Positions 7,500-16,953 of a DNA stretch of 33,652 bases are shown here, in pieces. Both the position numbers and the translations under genes were made by a program. This stretch comes from Candidatus Uhrbacteria bacterium RIFCSPHIGHO2_02_FULL_53_13. GTDB taxonomy: Bacteria > Patescibacteriota > Patescibacteriia > UBA9934 > UBA11717. The stretch covers positions 1-33,652 of the forward strand of contig MGDX01000018.1 in assembly GCA_001791035.1 (NCBI GenBank), in the 5' to 3' direction. The notes beneath the pieces were generated by a model. The model was not told the origin of the DNA. It was given only the letters and a program-made list of their open reading frames with translations, and searched no databases. The stretch's first letter is position 1. Each line of letters begins with the position of its first letter.

Positions 7500-9227
7500 T
7501 TACTTGCCCGTGATACGTGGGATGGCATCGGCCTCAAGGTCGCGCGCGATATTTACGATCAGCTCCCAAATACTGACGTAGCTATCGCGAACGATGCTGT
7601 ACTTCTCCATACAATAGTTTGGCGCGCGACCCGGCGGACGGTCGTATTGCGCATTCTCCCCGGAAAGATGCGGCAAGATTCTTCTTTTCCGCAACAGCAG
7701 GCGATACAAATCCACGTGCCGGACAGGCAGGCCGAATCGGAAGTCCTTCGCCGCGTGCTCGAGCACCGTCTGCACCGCGTACGCCATGCTCTTGAACATC
7801 TCCTTGTCCAGAGTCTCGGCATGCCGCTTGCCACAAACATTGCAACGGCCGTAATAGGTCCCAAGAGCTCTAAGTGCAATGATGCGCAGGTCGTTGAAGA
7901 TGTACGCCCACGACCCGTAAGTCTCCACGGATCCAAGGTGCTCGCGGACGCATTTGAATTCCTCGCGCGTTGCGACAAGGAATCCACAGTTTACGGAACC
8001 GCGTACGGAACTCGGCAACTTCCATTTGGCAAAATCCAAATGTTCCCTCGGCCAATCGTCCGTATTTGGACACTCTATGCACCAGGTTCGCACCACCTCA
8101 AAACATTCGTCAACACTCAAATAAGACCGTTGCGCCTTGTATTTCTCAAGCAGGAGTGCGCGCCATGCCTTCTCGTTTCCAACCAAGCGCTCCAACATGA
8201 GGAGCGCGCCAAGAGCCTTCCTTTTTGTGCGAAGACCCTGAACTTTCGCGTATCGGTATGACAGAGAAAGTGCATTGCGAGCGGATTCGATGCCGCCGTT
8301 TTCAAACGCAATCATGCCAAGAAGCAGCCATGCCTCTGCGTTGGAACTGCGCTTCTTCAAAGCGCGCTCCAGATTTCCAATGGCCGCCGGCTGGTTGCCA
8401 GCTTCAAGATCCACAAGCGCGAACTTATACAGCTCTTCCGCCTCAATACTGCGCCCGTTTGCGGCGAGTTCGCGCAGAGTCTCATCAATAGACGCGACTT
8501 CCGTACGCAGTACTTCAACGCCAGTCGTATGCAAATGCGTCATGCGCTCAAGCAGAGCAAGGTGGTGACGTTGGCTGATGACGCCAAGGCCATGCAGAAG
8601 TGCGTGCGTTGCGCGAGCGCTTCCAACAACTGCATCGGATACCCGACGTGCGCCATCGTGAACGGCGTGCACAGTTTGAGCGGCCGCATCATCCACACGA
8701 TCGGCAACGCGATCGAGCCCTTCACGTACGTCATCAAAACCGCGTCCGAGTGTCTCGTCCAAGGAAGCCAGCTCCTCGGATCGGCGTCGATCCGCCTTCA
8801 CAAGGTGCGCCGCCACCACACCAATACCGCCTCCAATACCCATGAGGAGCGCGTTACTCCTCTCTTGTGCATCCAAAACATCGGGCAAATAACTGGTGTA
8901 GGCATTGATCGCATCCAGCGTCTCATTCCCAATGTCCGCCTTCTCTGCCAACACGGTCAAACTGGAATTCATTAGGCGACCTGCTTCGTGGAGTGCGTCC
9001 TGAACCGCACCGAGATTGTCGGAAACGGCGCCAACGTATTCACCAAGTCCGCCCATGTCGACGGTGACCTCCACCGGAGAATATTCGGAATATTCTCGAT
9101 TCCCCGAGCGCTCAATCACACGTTCGATGGCTTCGATAGCCCGAGTTTGGCGCGCAACATGATCCGTGCGCTGTTCCTCAAGCGATGGACCCCACTGGGG
9201 TTCTCGGTCTTCTTTCCTGGTGCTCAT
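7500..9227 (-). CDS. Uncharacterised protein: N-terminal coiled coil with hydrophobic segment, central TPR-like repeats, C-terminal region with CNVCGKRH
   Basis: Heptad-rich N-terminus; AEELYKFALVDLEAGNQPAAIGNLERALKKRSSNAEAWLLLGMIAFENGGIESARNALSLSYRYA is TPR-like. ATGA overlap with the upstream gene supports the start at 9227 (MSTRKEDREPQ). Confidence 0.8.
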   Translation of the reverse strand: MSTRKEDREPQWGPSLEEQRTDHVARQTRAIEAIERVIERSGNREYSEYSPVEVTVDMGGLGEYVGAVSDNLGAVQDALHEAGRLMNSSLTVLAEKADIGNETLDAINAYTSYLPDVLDAQERSNALLMGIGGGIGVVAAHLVKADRRRSEELASLDETLGRGFDDVREGLDRVADRVDDAAAQTVHAVHDGARRVSDAVVGSARATHALLHGLGVISQRHHLALLERMTHLHTTGVEVLRTEVASIDETLRELAANGRSIEAEELYKFALVDLEAGNQPAAIGNLERALKKRSSNAEAWLLLGMIAFENGGIESARNALSLSYRYAKVQGLRTKRKALGALLMLERLVGNEKAWRALLLEKYKAQRSYLSVDECFEVVRTWCIECPNTDDWPREHLDFAKWKLPSSVRGSVNCGFLVATREEFKCVREHLGSVETYGSWAYIFNDLRIIALRALGTYYGRCNVCGKRHAETLDKEMFKSMAYAVQTVLEHAAKDFRFGLPVRHVDLYRLLLRKRRILPHLSGENAQYDRPPGRAPNYCMEKYSIVRDSYVSIWELIVNIARDLEADAIPRITGK

Positions 9228-9940
9228 GGACGAAGCTTTTCCAATCTTTCCAAGCAAATTCGCTCACCTGCCGTGGATTCGTGCACTGCAAAGGCCCCAA
9301 ACAACACCAGAATTAGCAAAACTGCTAAAACGGTGAGTGAAAGAGAGACTTTGGCTTCTTTCACTGCTTGATCGAATGCACGGTCTTGACTGGTAAATTC
9401 GAATCGTCGCTGACCAACAGCGGCATCTCGTTCGTCAACAGCTACCGAACGTTTTTTGAGCTCTGCGCGCTCGGCCTCAAGCTCTGCGCGCGCTACAGCC
9501 TGCTCGTCTGCAAAGGTAACGCGCTCGTCCTCAAGATCGGTCTTGTACTTTGCACACACCAAGGCCAACTCGTTTTCAAGGGTTCTTTCAATCTTGAGGT
9601 CGCCTTCAACTTTCGTTTTCTGCTCCCGCAGGTCGACCACTCTTGATTCAAGCCCTTTGATGCTTTGCTGCAGTTCGTCTATTCTACGAGCTAGCGCTGA
9701 ACACGATGCTGTCAGCTGACTCAAACGACTTTCCTGTAAAAGAATCTCTGAGACCAATGAGCTCTCCGTCGTTGACAGAGATGTGAGACGTGCTGTCTTT
9801 GTAGCTATGTCCTGAGAAACAGCCGCCTTCTGCACTTCCAGCTCTCGAAGTTCGGCATCGAGCGCAGTCAAGAAACGATCCAAATCCAAAATGCCCCAAT
9901 CCGGGAACCGCAATGACGTTTGACGTTCAGTCTCTGTCAT
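9224..9940 (-). CDS. Uncharacterised long coiled-coil protein with C-terminal transmembrane helix
   Basis: Extended coiled coil (SRLSQLTASCSALARRIDELQQSIKGLESRVVDLREQKTKVEGDL...) then SLSLTVLAVLLILVLFGAFAV. Confidence 0.8.
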   Translation of the reverse strand: MTETERQTSLRFPDWGILDLDRFLTALDAELRELEVQKAAVSQDIATKTARLTSLSTTESSLVSEILLQESRLSQLTASCSALARRIDELQQSIKGLESRVVDLREQKTKVEGDLKIERTLENELALVCAKYKTDLEDERVTFADEQAVARAELEAERAELKKRSVAVDERDAAVGQRRFEFTSQDRAFDQAVKEAKVSLSLTVLAVLLILVLFGAFAVHESTAGERICLERLEKLRP

Positions 9941-10011
9941 TTGTGTAACCTTGTAAGGTACGCCATCAGACTAGCAAAAATGCCATCTGAGGTCAATACA
10001 CCACGCCCAAA

Positions 10012-10033
10012 CAAAAAATCGGCGTTTGCCGAC
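10012..10033 (-). terminator. Intrinsic terminator downstream of the DAGK-like gene
   Basis: Minus strand TCGGC-AAAC-GCCGA followed by TTTTTTG. Confidence 0.75.
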
Positions 10034-10076
10034 ATCATCCATTGCCACAAAGTTGTAAGCGGTGACACCGCAACCA

Positions 10077-10814
10077 TCAAATACTCCGTTCACGGCCGAC
10101 AATCACCTGGAGCGCGCCCGGCTCGGACGAAAGCATAAACTGATTCCCCGTGATTTCCACGCCGTTCGCCTCAACTCGCACCGCGTCTTCAAATAACAAC
10201 TGCGCGCGCTTGAGCGGAAGATGACTTTGCACCTGTCGCTTGCGAAAACGCCCCGGAACATATTGCGTGATAAATAGATCAAGCACACCATCGGTCGGCT
10301 GCGCCATCAAACCCACTTCAGGATCGGTTTCCAAATTCACCACCTGTACATCGCCCTTGCGCTCCATGATGACGTCGTATTGCTTTTCGTAACGCACCAC
10401 GCCGCGCGATGACGGAAACGAGATATTCGTAAAAAATCGGTGATCGTTCACCCGTCCGGCGTCCAGCTTTTCGATATTGCGTTTCGTAAGCACATCGCAC
10501 GCCGCAACACCATTTGGAATCCCCAAAATCCGCGCCATCGAGTTTGGTGTTCCCATCGGAATGATCCCAAGCACCATATGGTGATCCACGATCGCATTGG
10601 CAACTTTGTGCACGGTCTCGTCGTTGCCCACCACCACAACCGTTTTGACACCCGAAGCCACTTCGCGTTCAATAATCTCATTCGGATGCCGAAAAAGCGC
10701 GAGCCGCACAATCTTTCCCTGCAATCCAAGATCCGTGATGCGCGCTTCAATAGCCGCAAGCTCGCGCTCAAACTTTCGCTCCTGAACAAAATCGTCGTAA
10801 ATGTAGCAATACAT
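10077..10814 (-). CDS. Diacylglycerol kinase/LCB-kinase family-like protein with altered catalytic motif
   Basis: VVVVGNDETVHKVANAIVDHHMVLGIIPMGTPNSMARILGIP resembles the DAGK catalytic domain (canonical GGDGT...NEVANG...G.P.GTGNDFAR). Confidence 0.75.
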   Translation of the reverse strand: MYCYIYDDFVQERKFERELAAIEARITDLGLQGKIVRLALFRHPNEIIEREVASGVKTVVVVGNDETVHKVANAIVDHHMVLGIIPMGTPNSMARILGIPNGVAACDVLTKRNIEKLDAGRVNDHRFFTNISFPSSRGVVRYEKQYDVIMERKGDVQVVNLETDPEVGLMAQPTDGVLDLFITQYVPGRFRKRQVQSHLPLKRAQLLFEDAVRVEANGVEITGNQFMLSSEPGALQVIVGRERSI

Positions 10815-10828
10815 GAGGGGAGATTGCC

Positions 10829-11218
10829 CTACGCAACGATCGATCCCTTATTGTGCTTCGGCGTTTCTATGGCGAGTACTCCGTCGGGCATCGTCACTTT
10901 TCCGTTCAGGCGACAGCCTGGCGCCATCAAAATCGTTTGTGCTTCCACGTCGCCTTTCACGCGTGCGGACGATGTCAACTCCAAACGCTCGCCGATACGC
11001 ACGTTACCCTTCACTTCGCCCGAGATGATTGCGTTGTTGGCCGATAGATCGGCGTCAATCATCGCGCGCTCACCAATGGTCACATCGCCGGACGCCGCGA
11101 CGCTCCCACTTACCGCGCCGTCAATCAGCACATTCCCATCGCTCGTAAAATTCCCCTCCACTTTTACCCCCTCGGCAATGATTGTCTCTCCTTGACCTCC
11201 TTTTCCTTTGAATGACAT
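10829..11218 (-). CDS. Bactofilin / polymer-forming cytoskeletal protein
   Basis: ETIIAEGVKVEGNFTSDGNVLIDGAVSGSVAASGDVTIGERAMIDADLSANNAIISGEVKGNVRIGERLELTSSARVKGDVEA; start may be 11236. Confidence 0.88.
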   Translation of the reverse strand: MSFKGKGGQGETIIAEGVKVEGNFTSDGNVLIDGAVSGSVAASGDVTIGERAMIDADLSANNAIISGEVKGNVRIGERLELTSSARVKGDVEAQTILMAPGCRLNGKVTMPDGVLAIETPKHNKGSIVA

Positions 11219-11228
11219 AGGTGTTTTG

Positions 11229-11256
11229 AGTATCATGTATCAAGTATCATGTATTC
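11229..11256. repeat. Two-copy 14-bp tandem repeat AGTATCATGTATCA
   Basis: gagtatcatgtatcaagtatcatgtattc read directly. Confidence 0.8.
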
Positions 11257-11276
11257 GGTGCCGATCTGATGATTCC

Positions 11277-12989
11277 CTACATCTCCTCGATCGGTTCAAG
11301 CCCCATCATACGCAATGCATGGCTCAACGTTATCAAGATTGCGCGACACAGAGCAAGTCGCGTGGCGCTCGCAGCTGGCTTGGCGTCGTCGATGATACGC
11401 ACATCGTTGTAGTACTTAGAGAACGTTTGTGCCAAGCCAAACGCATAGTTTGGGATGTCCGATAGTGCCAAACGCATCGCGGCCGTCGCCACCACGGATG
11501 GATACAGCGCTAGCTGTCGAACAAGTCCGCGCTCAGCATCGCCAAAAATCCCATCGTGCATGGCCGGCTCCATGGACGCTTTGGCAAGCAAGCTCGAAAT
11601 GCGCGATGTCGTATACAGCAGATACGGACCAGTCGCCCCTTCAAACGCCACCGCTTCCTCGATGCAAAACGTGAGATCTTTTTTTGGATCCTGTTTTGCC
11701 ATGGCGTACACCAGCGCCGCGTGCGAAATCGCCTTCGCCGCCTCATGCACGCGCGCTTGCGACCAGTCCGCGTGACGCTCCTGCGTTTCATCGGCGGCCA
11801 CATGCTGCAACTGATTGCGCAACGCATCGTAGCGCACAATCGTACCTTTGCGCGACGACATGGCACCTTCGGGCAACGTCACAAAGTTGTACGACAGATG
11901 CTCGTACGGAATGTGAACGCCCATACGCTTGAGCGTCGCAAACAGCTGACGCATGGCAAGCGACTGCCGCTCATCCACGACAATCAAGCTGCGGTCGAGC
12001 GCGTAATCGCTCGACTTGCGAACCGCCAAAGCCAAATCCTTGGCGTTATACAACAGTGTTCCGTCCGACTTCACAAGGAGATTCGCGCCCAAATCCTCGT
12101 CCGATAAATCCACAATAATCGCCCCGTCATCAAGCTTGGCAATGCCCTGTTCCTGCAGCTCACGCACAATTTTTTTTGTGTCATCAATGAGATCACTCTC
12201 GTAGTACTGCCGATCAATCGGAAGACGAAACTCTTTAAAAACAGCCTGGAGCGCATCAATGGACCACGCCCGCGACTCCTTCCACGCCTTCTGCCACGGT
12301 CCGCGCCCGGTTTCGAGCGTGCGCTGAATCTCGGAAATCTGCGTGCGCGCCTCCTCGTCCGTCTCCGCCACCGTGCCGGCGTCCACGTACAATTTTTGTA
12401 AAAACTCCATCTCATGTCCGGGTTCCGGACGCTCGCCTTCGTGCAACGCGTTCATGGACCAAATGCATCTGGCGACGTTGTTACCAAGATCGTTAATGTA
12501 CGATGTTGCCACCACCTCGTAGCCCACCGTGCGTAGCAGCTGAATAGTGAGAAAGCCGACGACAAAGTTACGCACGTGCCCCACATGAATATCTTTGTGC
12601 GTGTTGGGGTTGGCGTACTCCACCATCACGCGACGACCTTTGCCGATGTTTTGATGGCCATAGCGCTCCCCCGATAGCTGAATCTCTTTCAAGACTTCGC
12701 CGGCAAACACGTCCAGTTTCAGACGCACGTTCACATACGGACCGCTTGAAGTGACCATCTCAATCATTCCCTTTGGCCCGATTTTCGCCGAGAGTTCGGT
12801 TGCCAGTTCGGTGGGATTGCGTCCCATCCCCTTGGCAAGCACAAAACAGGGATAGGCGATTTCGCCCATCGAAGAGTCGGGAGGCGTCGTGAGCTCATCA
12901 ATCGTCGGCGAGTACCCTTTTCCGATATGTGCCTTGAGCGCCTTCAGAACCTCTTGCTGAACGCGCGTCCATGTGTACTGCGGAATCAT
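11277..12989 (-). CDS. argS: Arginyl-tRNA synthetase
   Basis: VEYANPNTHKDIHVGHVRNFVVG and MSSRKGTIV motifs; C-terminal DALR domain-like end (ITLSHALRMMGLEPIEEM). Confidence 0.97.
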   Translation of the reverse strand: MIPQYTWTRVQQEVLKALKAHIGKGYSPTIDELTTPPDSSMGEIAYPCFVLAKGMGRNPTELATELSAKIGPKGMIEMVTSSGPYVNVRLKLDVFAGEVLKEIQLSGERYGHQNIGKGRRVMVEYANPNTHKDIHVGHVRNFVVGFLTIQLLRTVGYEVVATSYINDLGNNVARCIWSMNALHEGERPEPGHEMEFLQKLYVDAGTVAETDEEARTQISEIQRTLETGRGPWQKAWKESRAWSIDALQAVFKEFRLPIDRQYYESDLIDDTKKIVRELQEQGIAKLDDGAIIVDLSDEDLGANLLVKSDGTLLYNAKDLALAVRKSSDYALDRSLIVVDERQSLAMRQLFATLKRMGVHIPYEHLSYNFVTLPEGAMSSRKGTIVRYDALRNQLQHVAADETQERHADWSQARVHEAAKAISHAALVYAMAKQDPKKDLTFCIEEAVAFEGATGPYLLYTTSRISSLLAKASMEPAMHDGIFGDAERGLVRQLALYPSVVATAAMRLALSDIPNYAFGLAQTFSKYYNDVRIIDDAKPAASATRLALCRAILITLSHALRMMGLEPIEEM

Positions 12990-12990
12990 A

Positions 12991-14190
12991 TTATTTCAGG
13001 TTTCGGAAGTAACGCTTCCCTTTTTGTAACATTCCAGGACGCGCCGTTTCGTCGCCGTTCATAATCACGCGTCCGTCCAGCTTCACCGCGCCTTGCGCCA
13101 TTTGCCGACGCGCATCGTTTTTCGATGAACACATTTTTGATTCAATGAGTACGTCCGTCCATGTGACGCCGTGTTTGAGCTTAAAGACCTCTGCGTCCAT
13201 TGGCATCTCTTTTCGCGAAAAGACAGATTCAAAGTGCTCCTGTGCCGCTTTCGCTGCGCTCTCATCGTAATACGTTCGTACGAGTTCGTGCGCCAATTTC
13301 ATTTTCGCGCCACGCGGGTCGTCCGCATACTGACGCTTCCATGCGGCAATCTCTCCAAGAGACGCCTGCGTGCACATCTCAAAACACTGCCACGTTACTT
13401 CGTCGGGAAGCGTCATTACTTTTCCAAACAAGTCCTCCGGCGCCGCGTCAACGTTGATGGCGTTGCCTTCGCTCTTGCCGATCTTGCGCCCCGAAGCGTC
13501 TGCGATCATCGGCAGCGTCAGCACACCTTTATTTTTGTTCTTCACCTTTTTCATCAGCGTGCGCCCGGCGAGCATGTTGAACGTCTGATCCGTTCCGCCA
13601 ACCTCAACGTCCACGTCCATCGCGACCGAGTCATACCCTTGCATGAGCGGATACATAAACTCGTGCACGCCGATCGGGTGACCGTCTTCCATGCGCTTTT
13701 TAAACATATCGCGCTCGAGCATTTGCTGTACCGTAAAGTGCGCGGCCAAACTCGTCACGTCCGCAAAACTCATTTTGGCGAGCCACTCGTGGTTTGATTT
13801 TATGGTGATGGGATTCCCGGGCACATCAAAAATGACACGCGTTTTGTCTTCAAATCCCTTGGCGTTGCGGCGCGTGTCTTGAAGCGTCATCGGCTTGCGC
13901 ATGTCCGCTTTGCCCGACGGATCGCCGAGCGTCGCGGTGAACGTGCCCATGAGCACGATCACCTCGTGCCCAAGCTCTTGAAACTGGCGCAGCTTCCACA
14001 TCCACGCCGTGTGTCCGATGTGCACGTCCGTCGTCGTCGGATCCCAGCCCGTATACACACGCAAACGACGGCCGCTCTTGAGCTCGCCGCGCAGCCATTC
14101 GACATCCGGATACACCGAATCCACGCCACGCGTGAGCAGCTCGTCAATCTTGGCTCCGTCTGTATTGATGTTGTATTTTTTGCTAAACAT
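12991..14190 (-). CDS. tyrS: Tyrosyl-tRNA synthetase
   Basis: YTGWDPTTTDVHIGHTAWMWKLRQFQELGHEVIVLMGTFTATLGDPSGK; GRKIGKSEGNAI; S4-like C-terminus. Start reassigned to MFSKKYNINTDG. Confidence 0.96.
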   Translation of the reverse strand: MFSKKYNINTDGAKIDELLTRGVDSVYPDVEWLRGELKSGRRLRVYTGWDPTTTDVHIGHTAWMWKLRQFQELGHEVIVLMGTFTATLGDPSGKADMRKPMTLQDTRRNAKGFEDKTRVIFDVPGNPITIKSNHEWLAKMSFADVTSLAAHFTVQQMLERDMFKKRMEDGHPIGVHEFMYPLMQGYDSVAMDVDVEVGGTDQTFNMLAGRTLMKKVKNKNKGVLTLPMIADASGRKIGKSEGNAINVDAAPEDLFGKVMTLPDEVTWQCFEMCTQASLGEIAAWKRQYADDPRGAKMKLAHELVRTYYDESAAKAAQEHFESVFSRKEMPMDAEVFKLKHGVTWTDVLIESKMCSSKNDARRQMAQGAVKLDGRVIMNGDETARPGMLQKGKRYFRNLK

Positions 14191-14201
14191 ATTTTTCGTC
14201 T

Positions 14202-16919
14202 TTACGTCAACGCGTCCAGTTGCGCTCGATAGGCGTCGCGCTTGGCACACGCTTCATCTAATTTGCGCCGTTCGCCATCGACAACCTCAACAGGCGCCGC
14301 TTTGACGAACGCCTTGTTTTTCAGCTTCTTCTCTTGCTGCTTCACATAGTCCTCCACGTCTTGCCATGCGCTCATGAGCCGCGCTATCTCAGCTTTCACA
14401 TCGATCGCGCCCGCCAAATGTACACGCACCTCCGTGTCCCCAAGGCTCGCCACCGCATACTGCGCTCCGGATTCAGCGACGTCACAAACCGAGAGCGACT
14501 CCACGAGAACGAGCGTGCGAATCATCGGCTCCATGTCTTTCCAAAAATCGCATTGCGCCGAGATGAGCGTCACCGGAACTGCCGTACGCTCCGGTACGCG
14601 ATAGGTTGCGCGCAGATTTCGAATCATCGTCACCACATCCTTGACGCGAGAAAATGCTTCATCCGGTTTTGTTTCGAGAGCGTCCGGCCACGCTTCCACG
14701 AGCAACAGACCGTCCTCATCCACCTCCTGCCACAAACGCTGCGTCACAAACGGCATAAATGGATGCCACAGCTTGAGCAACGTTTGCGAGACATACAGCA
14801 GGATTTGCTCGGTTGACGACATTTGGTGTTCATCTTTGAGCTGCCCTTTCGCCACTTCAATGTACCAGTCGGCAAAATCAGACCAGGTAAAATCGCGCAG
14901 CTCCTCGCCCGCCTGCGAAAGCGCAAACACGGGTTCCTCGAGTTTTGCGGTCACGCTCGCGTGCACTGCAGCCAAGCGCCCAAGAATCCAGCGATCCGCC
15001 GCCGTCACAGGCTTGGGCGACACATCCACTCGCACAACTTCGCGCACATTCATGAACACAAACCGCGTGATGTTCCATAGCTTGTTCGTGAAGTTGCGAA
15101 AACCAGCAATGCGTTCCTTGGGCAAATTCAAATCGTTTCCGGGTGTCGAACCAATGACAAGCGACAACCGAACAGCGTCGGTGCCGTATGCTTTGATCAT
15201 GTCCAACGGATCGATGATGTTATCAAGCGACTTAGACATTTTGCGTCCCTGCCCGTCGCGCACGAGACCGTGGAGGTAGGCATAGCGAAACGGTACTTCG
15301 CCCAAACAGTATGTCGACATCAAAATCATACGCGCCACCCAGAAAAAGAGGATGTCGCGACCCGTTTCAAGCAATGCGGTTGGATGGTACGTCTGCAAAT
15401 CCAGCGCCGACTCGTCCGGCCATCCAAGCGTTGAAAACGTCCACAATCCGGCCGAAAACCAGGTATCGAGCGTGTCGGGATCCTGCTTCACGGCCCCTCC
15501 GCAGTGCGGACAAGACGTCACGTTCTCGGTAGACACGATGGGTTCTTTGCAGCGCTTCATCGCTTCTTCCGACGCTCCCTTGCCACAGGCGACGCAATAC
15601 CACACCGGAATGCGATGGCCGTACCACAACTGGCGCGAGATGCACCAATCGCGCAAATGATCGATCCAGTGAAAATACGTCGCTTCGAATCGATCCGGAA
15701 TAATCCCAACTTGCCCGGATTTCACCGTGTGTTGCAGGAGGCGCTTGAGCGTCACCTTCTTCCCGTTCTTGAGTCCACGGATCGGAGCGTGCTTCGACTG
15801 TGAAAAGGCAAACTCTTTGTTGACGTCAATGAACCATTGCAATTTCGGCAGCGGCTCAATCACTTCGCCCGTGCGCTCGGCCGTGGAGACGTTTTGCGTA
15901 ATTTCCTGTTCGCCGAGCATGAGATCGTTTTCCTTGAGCCACGCAACAATGTGCTCGCGCGCATCTTGCACCGACATCCCGCGCACCAATTCCCCCGCTG
16001 CGTCCGTCATCTGAGCATGCTCATCAATCACCTGCACCATCGGCAACATATGGCGCTGCGCCATCTCGGCATCAACCATCGAGTGCGCGGGCGTAACGCC
16101 AAGCGCCCCCGTGCCAAATGTCTCGTCAATCTGTTCGTCGCCTATAACGCGCAGATGCAAAGACGCACCGGCAAACTCAACGTCGTATTCCCGCCCGATG
16201 TATTTTTTCCACCTGCCTTTTGGATGCACCGCAATCGCCGTGTCGCCCACTTTTGTTTCCGGGCGCGTCGTGGCAATAGGGATAGGCACATCCTTGCCGT
16301 AGTGAAACGTATACAATGTCGCTTGTCGCTCCTCGTACACGAGCTCGTCGTCGGAAATCACCGTTTGGCCTTTTGGGTCCCAGTTGATGACGCGGTGTCC
16401 GCGATAAATCAGCCGGTCGTCGTACATGCGCTTGAAGCACGTGCGCACGGCCAAGTTGCGCGCCTCGTCGAGCGTAAACGCCTCGCGCGACCAATCAATC
16501 GAACATCCCATTTTTTCGATTTGGTGACGAATGGTCGCGCGGCTTTTTTCCACAAACGCGTCCACGCGCTTCAAAAACGCCTCGCGCCCAAGGTCGTGGC
16601 GCGTCTTGTGTTCTTCCTGTGCCAACAGTTTTTCTACTTTAACCTGTGTGGCAATCGCCGCGTGATCCGTCCCGGGAAGCCACAGCGATTTTTTGCCGCG
16701 CATACGCTGAAAACGCACGACGACATCTTGAATGGCGAGCATGACCGCGTGACCAATGTGCAACGTCCCCGTCGCATTGGGCGGCGGTAAAATCACCGCG
16801 AACGTTTTTTCGCGGCTTCCCGGAAGCTGATCGGGGTTGTAAAACCCACTCAAGCGCTCCGTTTTGGCTATGGCGTCTTCATATTCCTCCGCAACGTACG
16901 CCTTCGGCAGTTCTGGCAT
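14202..16919 (-). CDS. valS: Valyl-tRNA synthetase
   Basis: PPPNATGTLHIGHAVMLAIQD, WLPGTDHAAIATQ, GRKMSKSLDNIIDPLD, C-terminal coiled coil. Start reassigned to MPELPKAYVAEEYEDA. Confidence 0.98.
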   Translation of the reverse strand: MPELPKAYVAEEYEDAIAKTERLSGFYNPDQLPGSREKTFAVILPPPNATGTLHIGHAVMLAIQDVVVRFQRMRGKKSLWLPGTDHAAIATQVKVEKLLAQEEHKTRHDLGREAFLKRVDAFVEKSRATIRHQIEKMGCSIDWSREAFTLDEARNLAVRTCFKRMYDDRLIYRGHRVINWDPKGQTVISDDELVYEERQATLYTFHYGKDVPIPIATTRPETKVGDTAIAVHPKGRWKKYIGREYDVEFAGASLHLRVIGDEQIDETFGTGALGVTPAHSMVDAEMAQRHMLPMVQVIDEHAQMTDAAGELVRGMSVQDAREHIVAWLKENDLMLGEQEITQNVSTAERTGEVIEPLPKLQWFIDVNKEFAFSQSKHAPIRGLKNGKKVTLKRLLQHTVKSGQVGIIPDRFEATYFHWIDHLRDWCISRQLWYGHRIPVWYCVACGKGASEEAMKRCKEPIVSTENVTSCPHCGGAVKQDPDTLDTWFSAGLWTFSTLGWPDESALDLQTYHPTALLETGRDILFFWVARMILMSTYCLGEVPFRYAYLHGLVRDGQGRKMSKSLDNIIDPLDMIKAYGTDAVRLSLVIGSTPGNDLNLPKERIAGFRNFTNKLWNITRFVFMNVREVVRVDVSPKPVTAADRWILGRLAAVHASVTAKLEEPVFALSQAGEELRDFTWSDFADWYIEVAKGQLKDEHQMSSTEQILLYVSQTLLKLWHPFMPFVTQRLWQEVDEDGLLLVEAWPDALETKPDEAFSRVKDVVTMIRNLRATYRVPERTAVPVTLISAQCDFWKDMEPMIRTLVLVESLSVCDVAESGAQYAVASLGDTEVRVHLAGAIDVKAEIARLMSAWQDVEDYVKQQEKKLKNKAFVKAAPVEVVDGERRKLDEACAKRDAYRAQLDALT

Positions 16920-16953
16920 AGTTGACCCATGGTACCCGAAAAAATGCCGACAA

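Noticed and set aside
15837-16790. 317-aa plus-strand ORF
   Set aside because: Antisense to valS, which has clear HIGH/KMSKS motifs; basic, His/Arg-rich composition indicates a shadow ORF.
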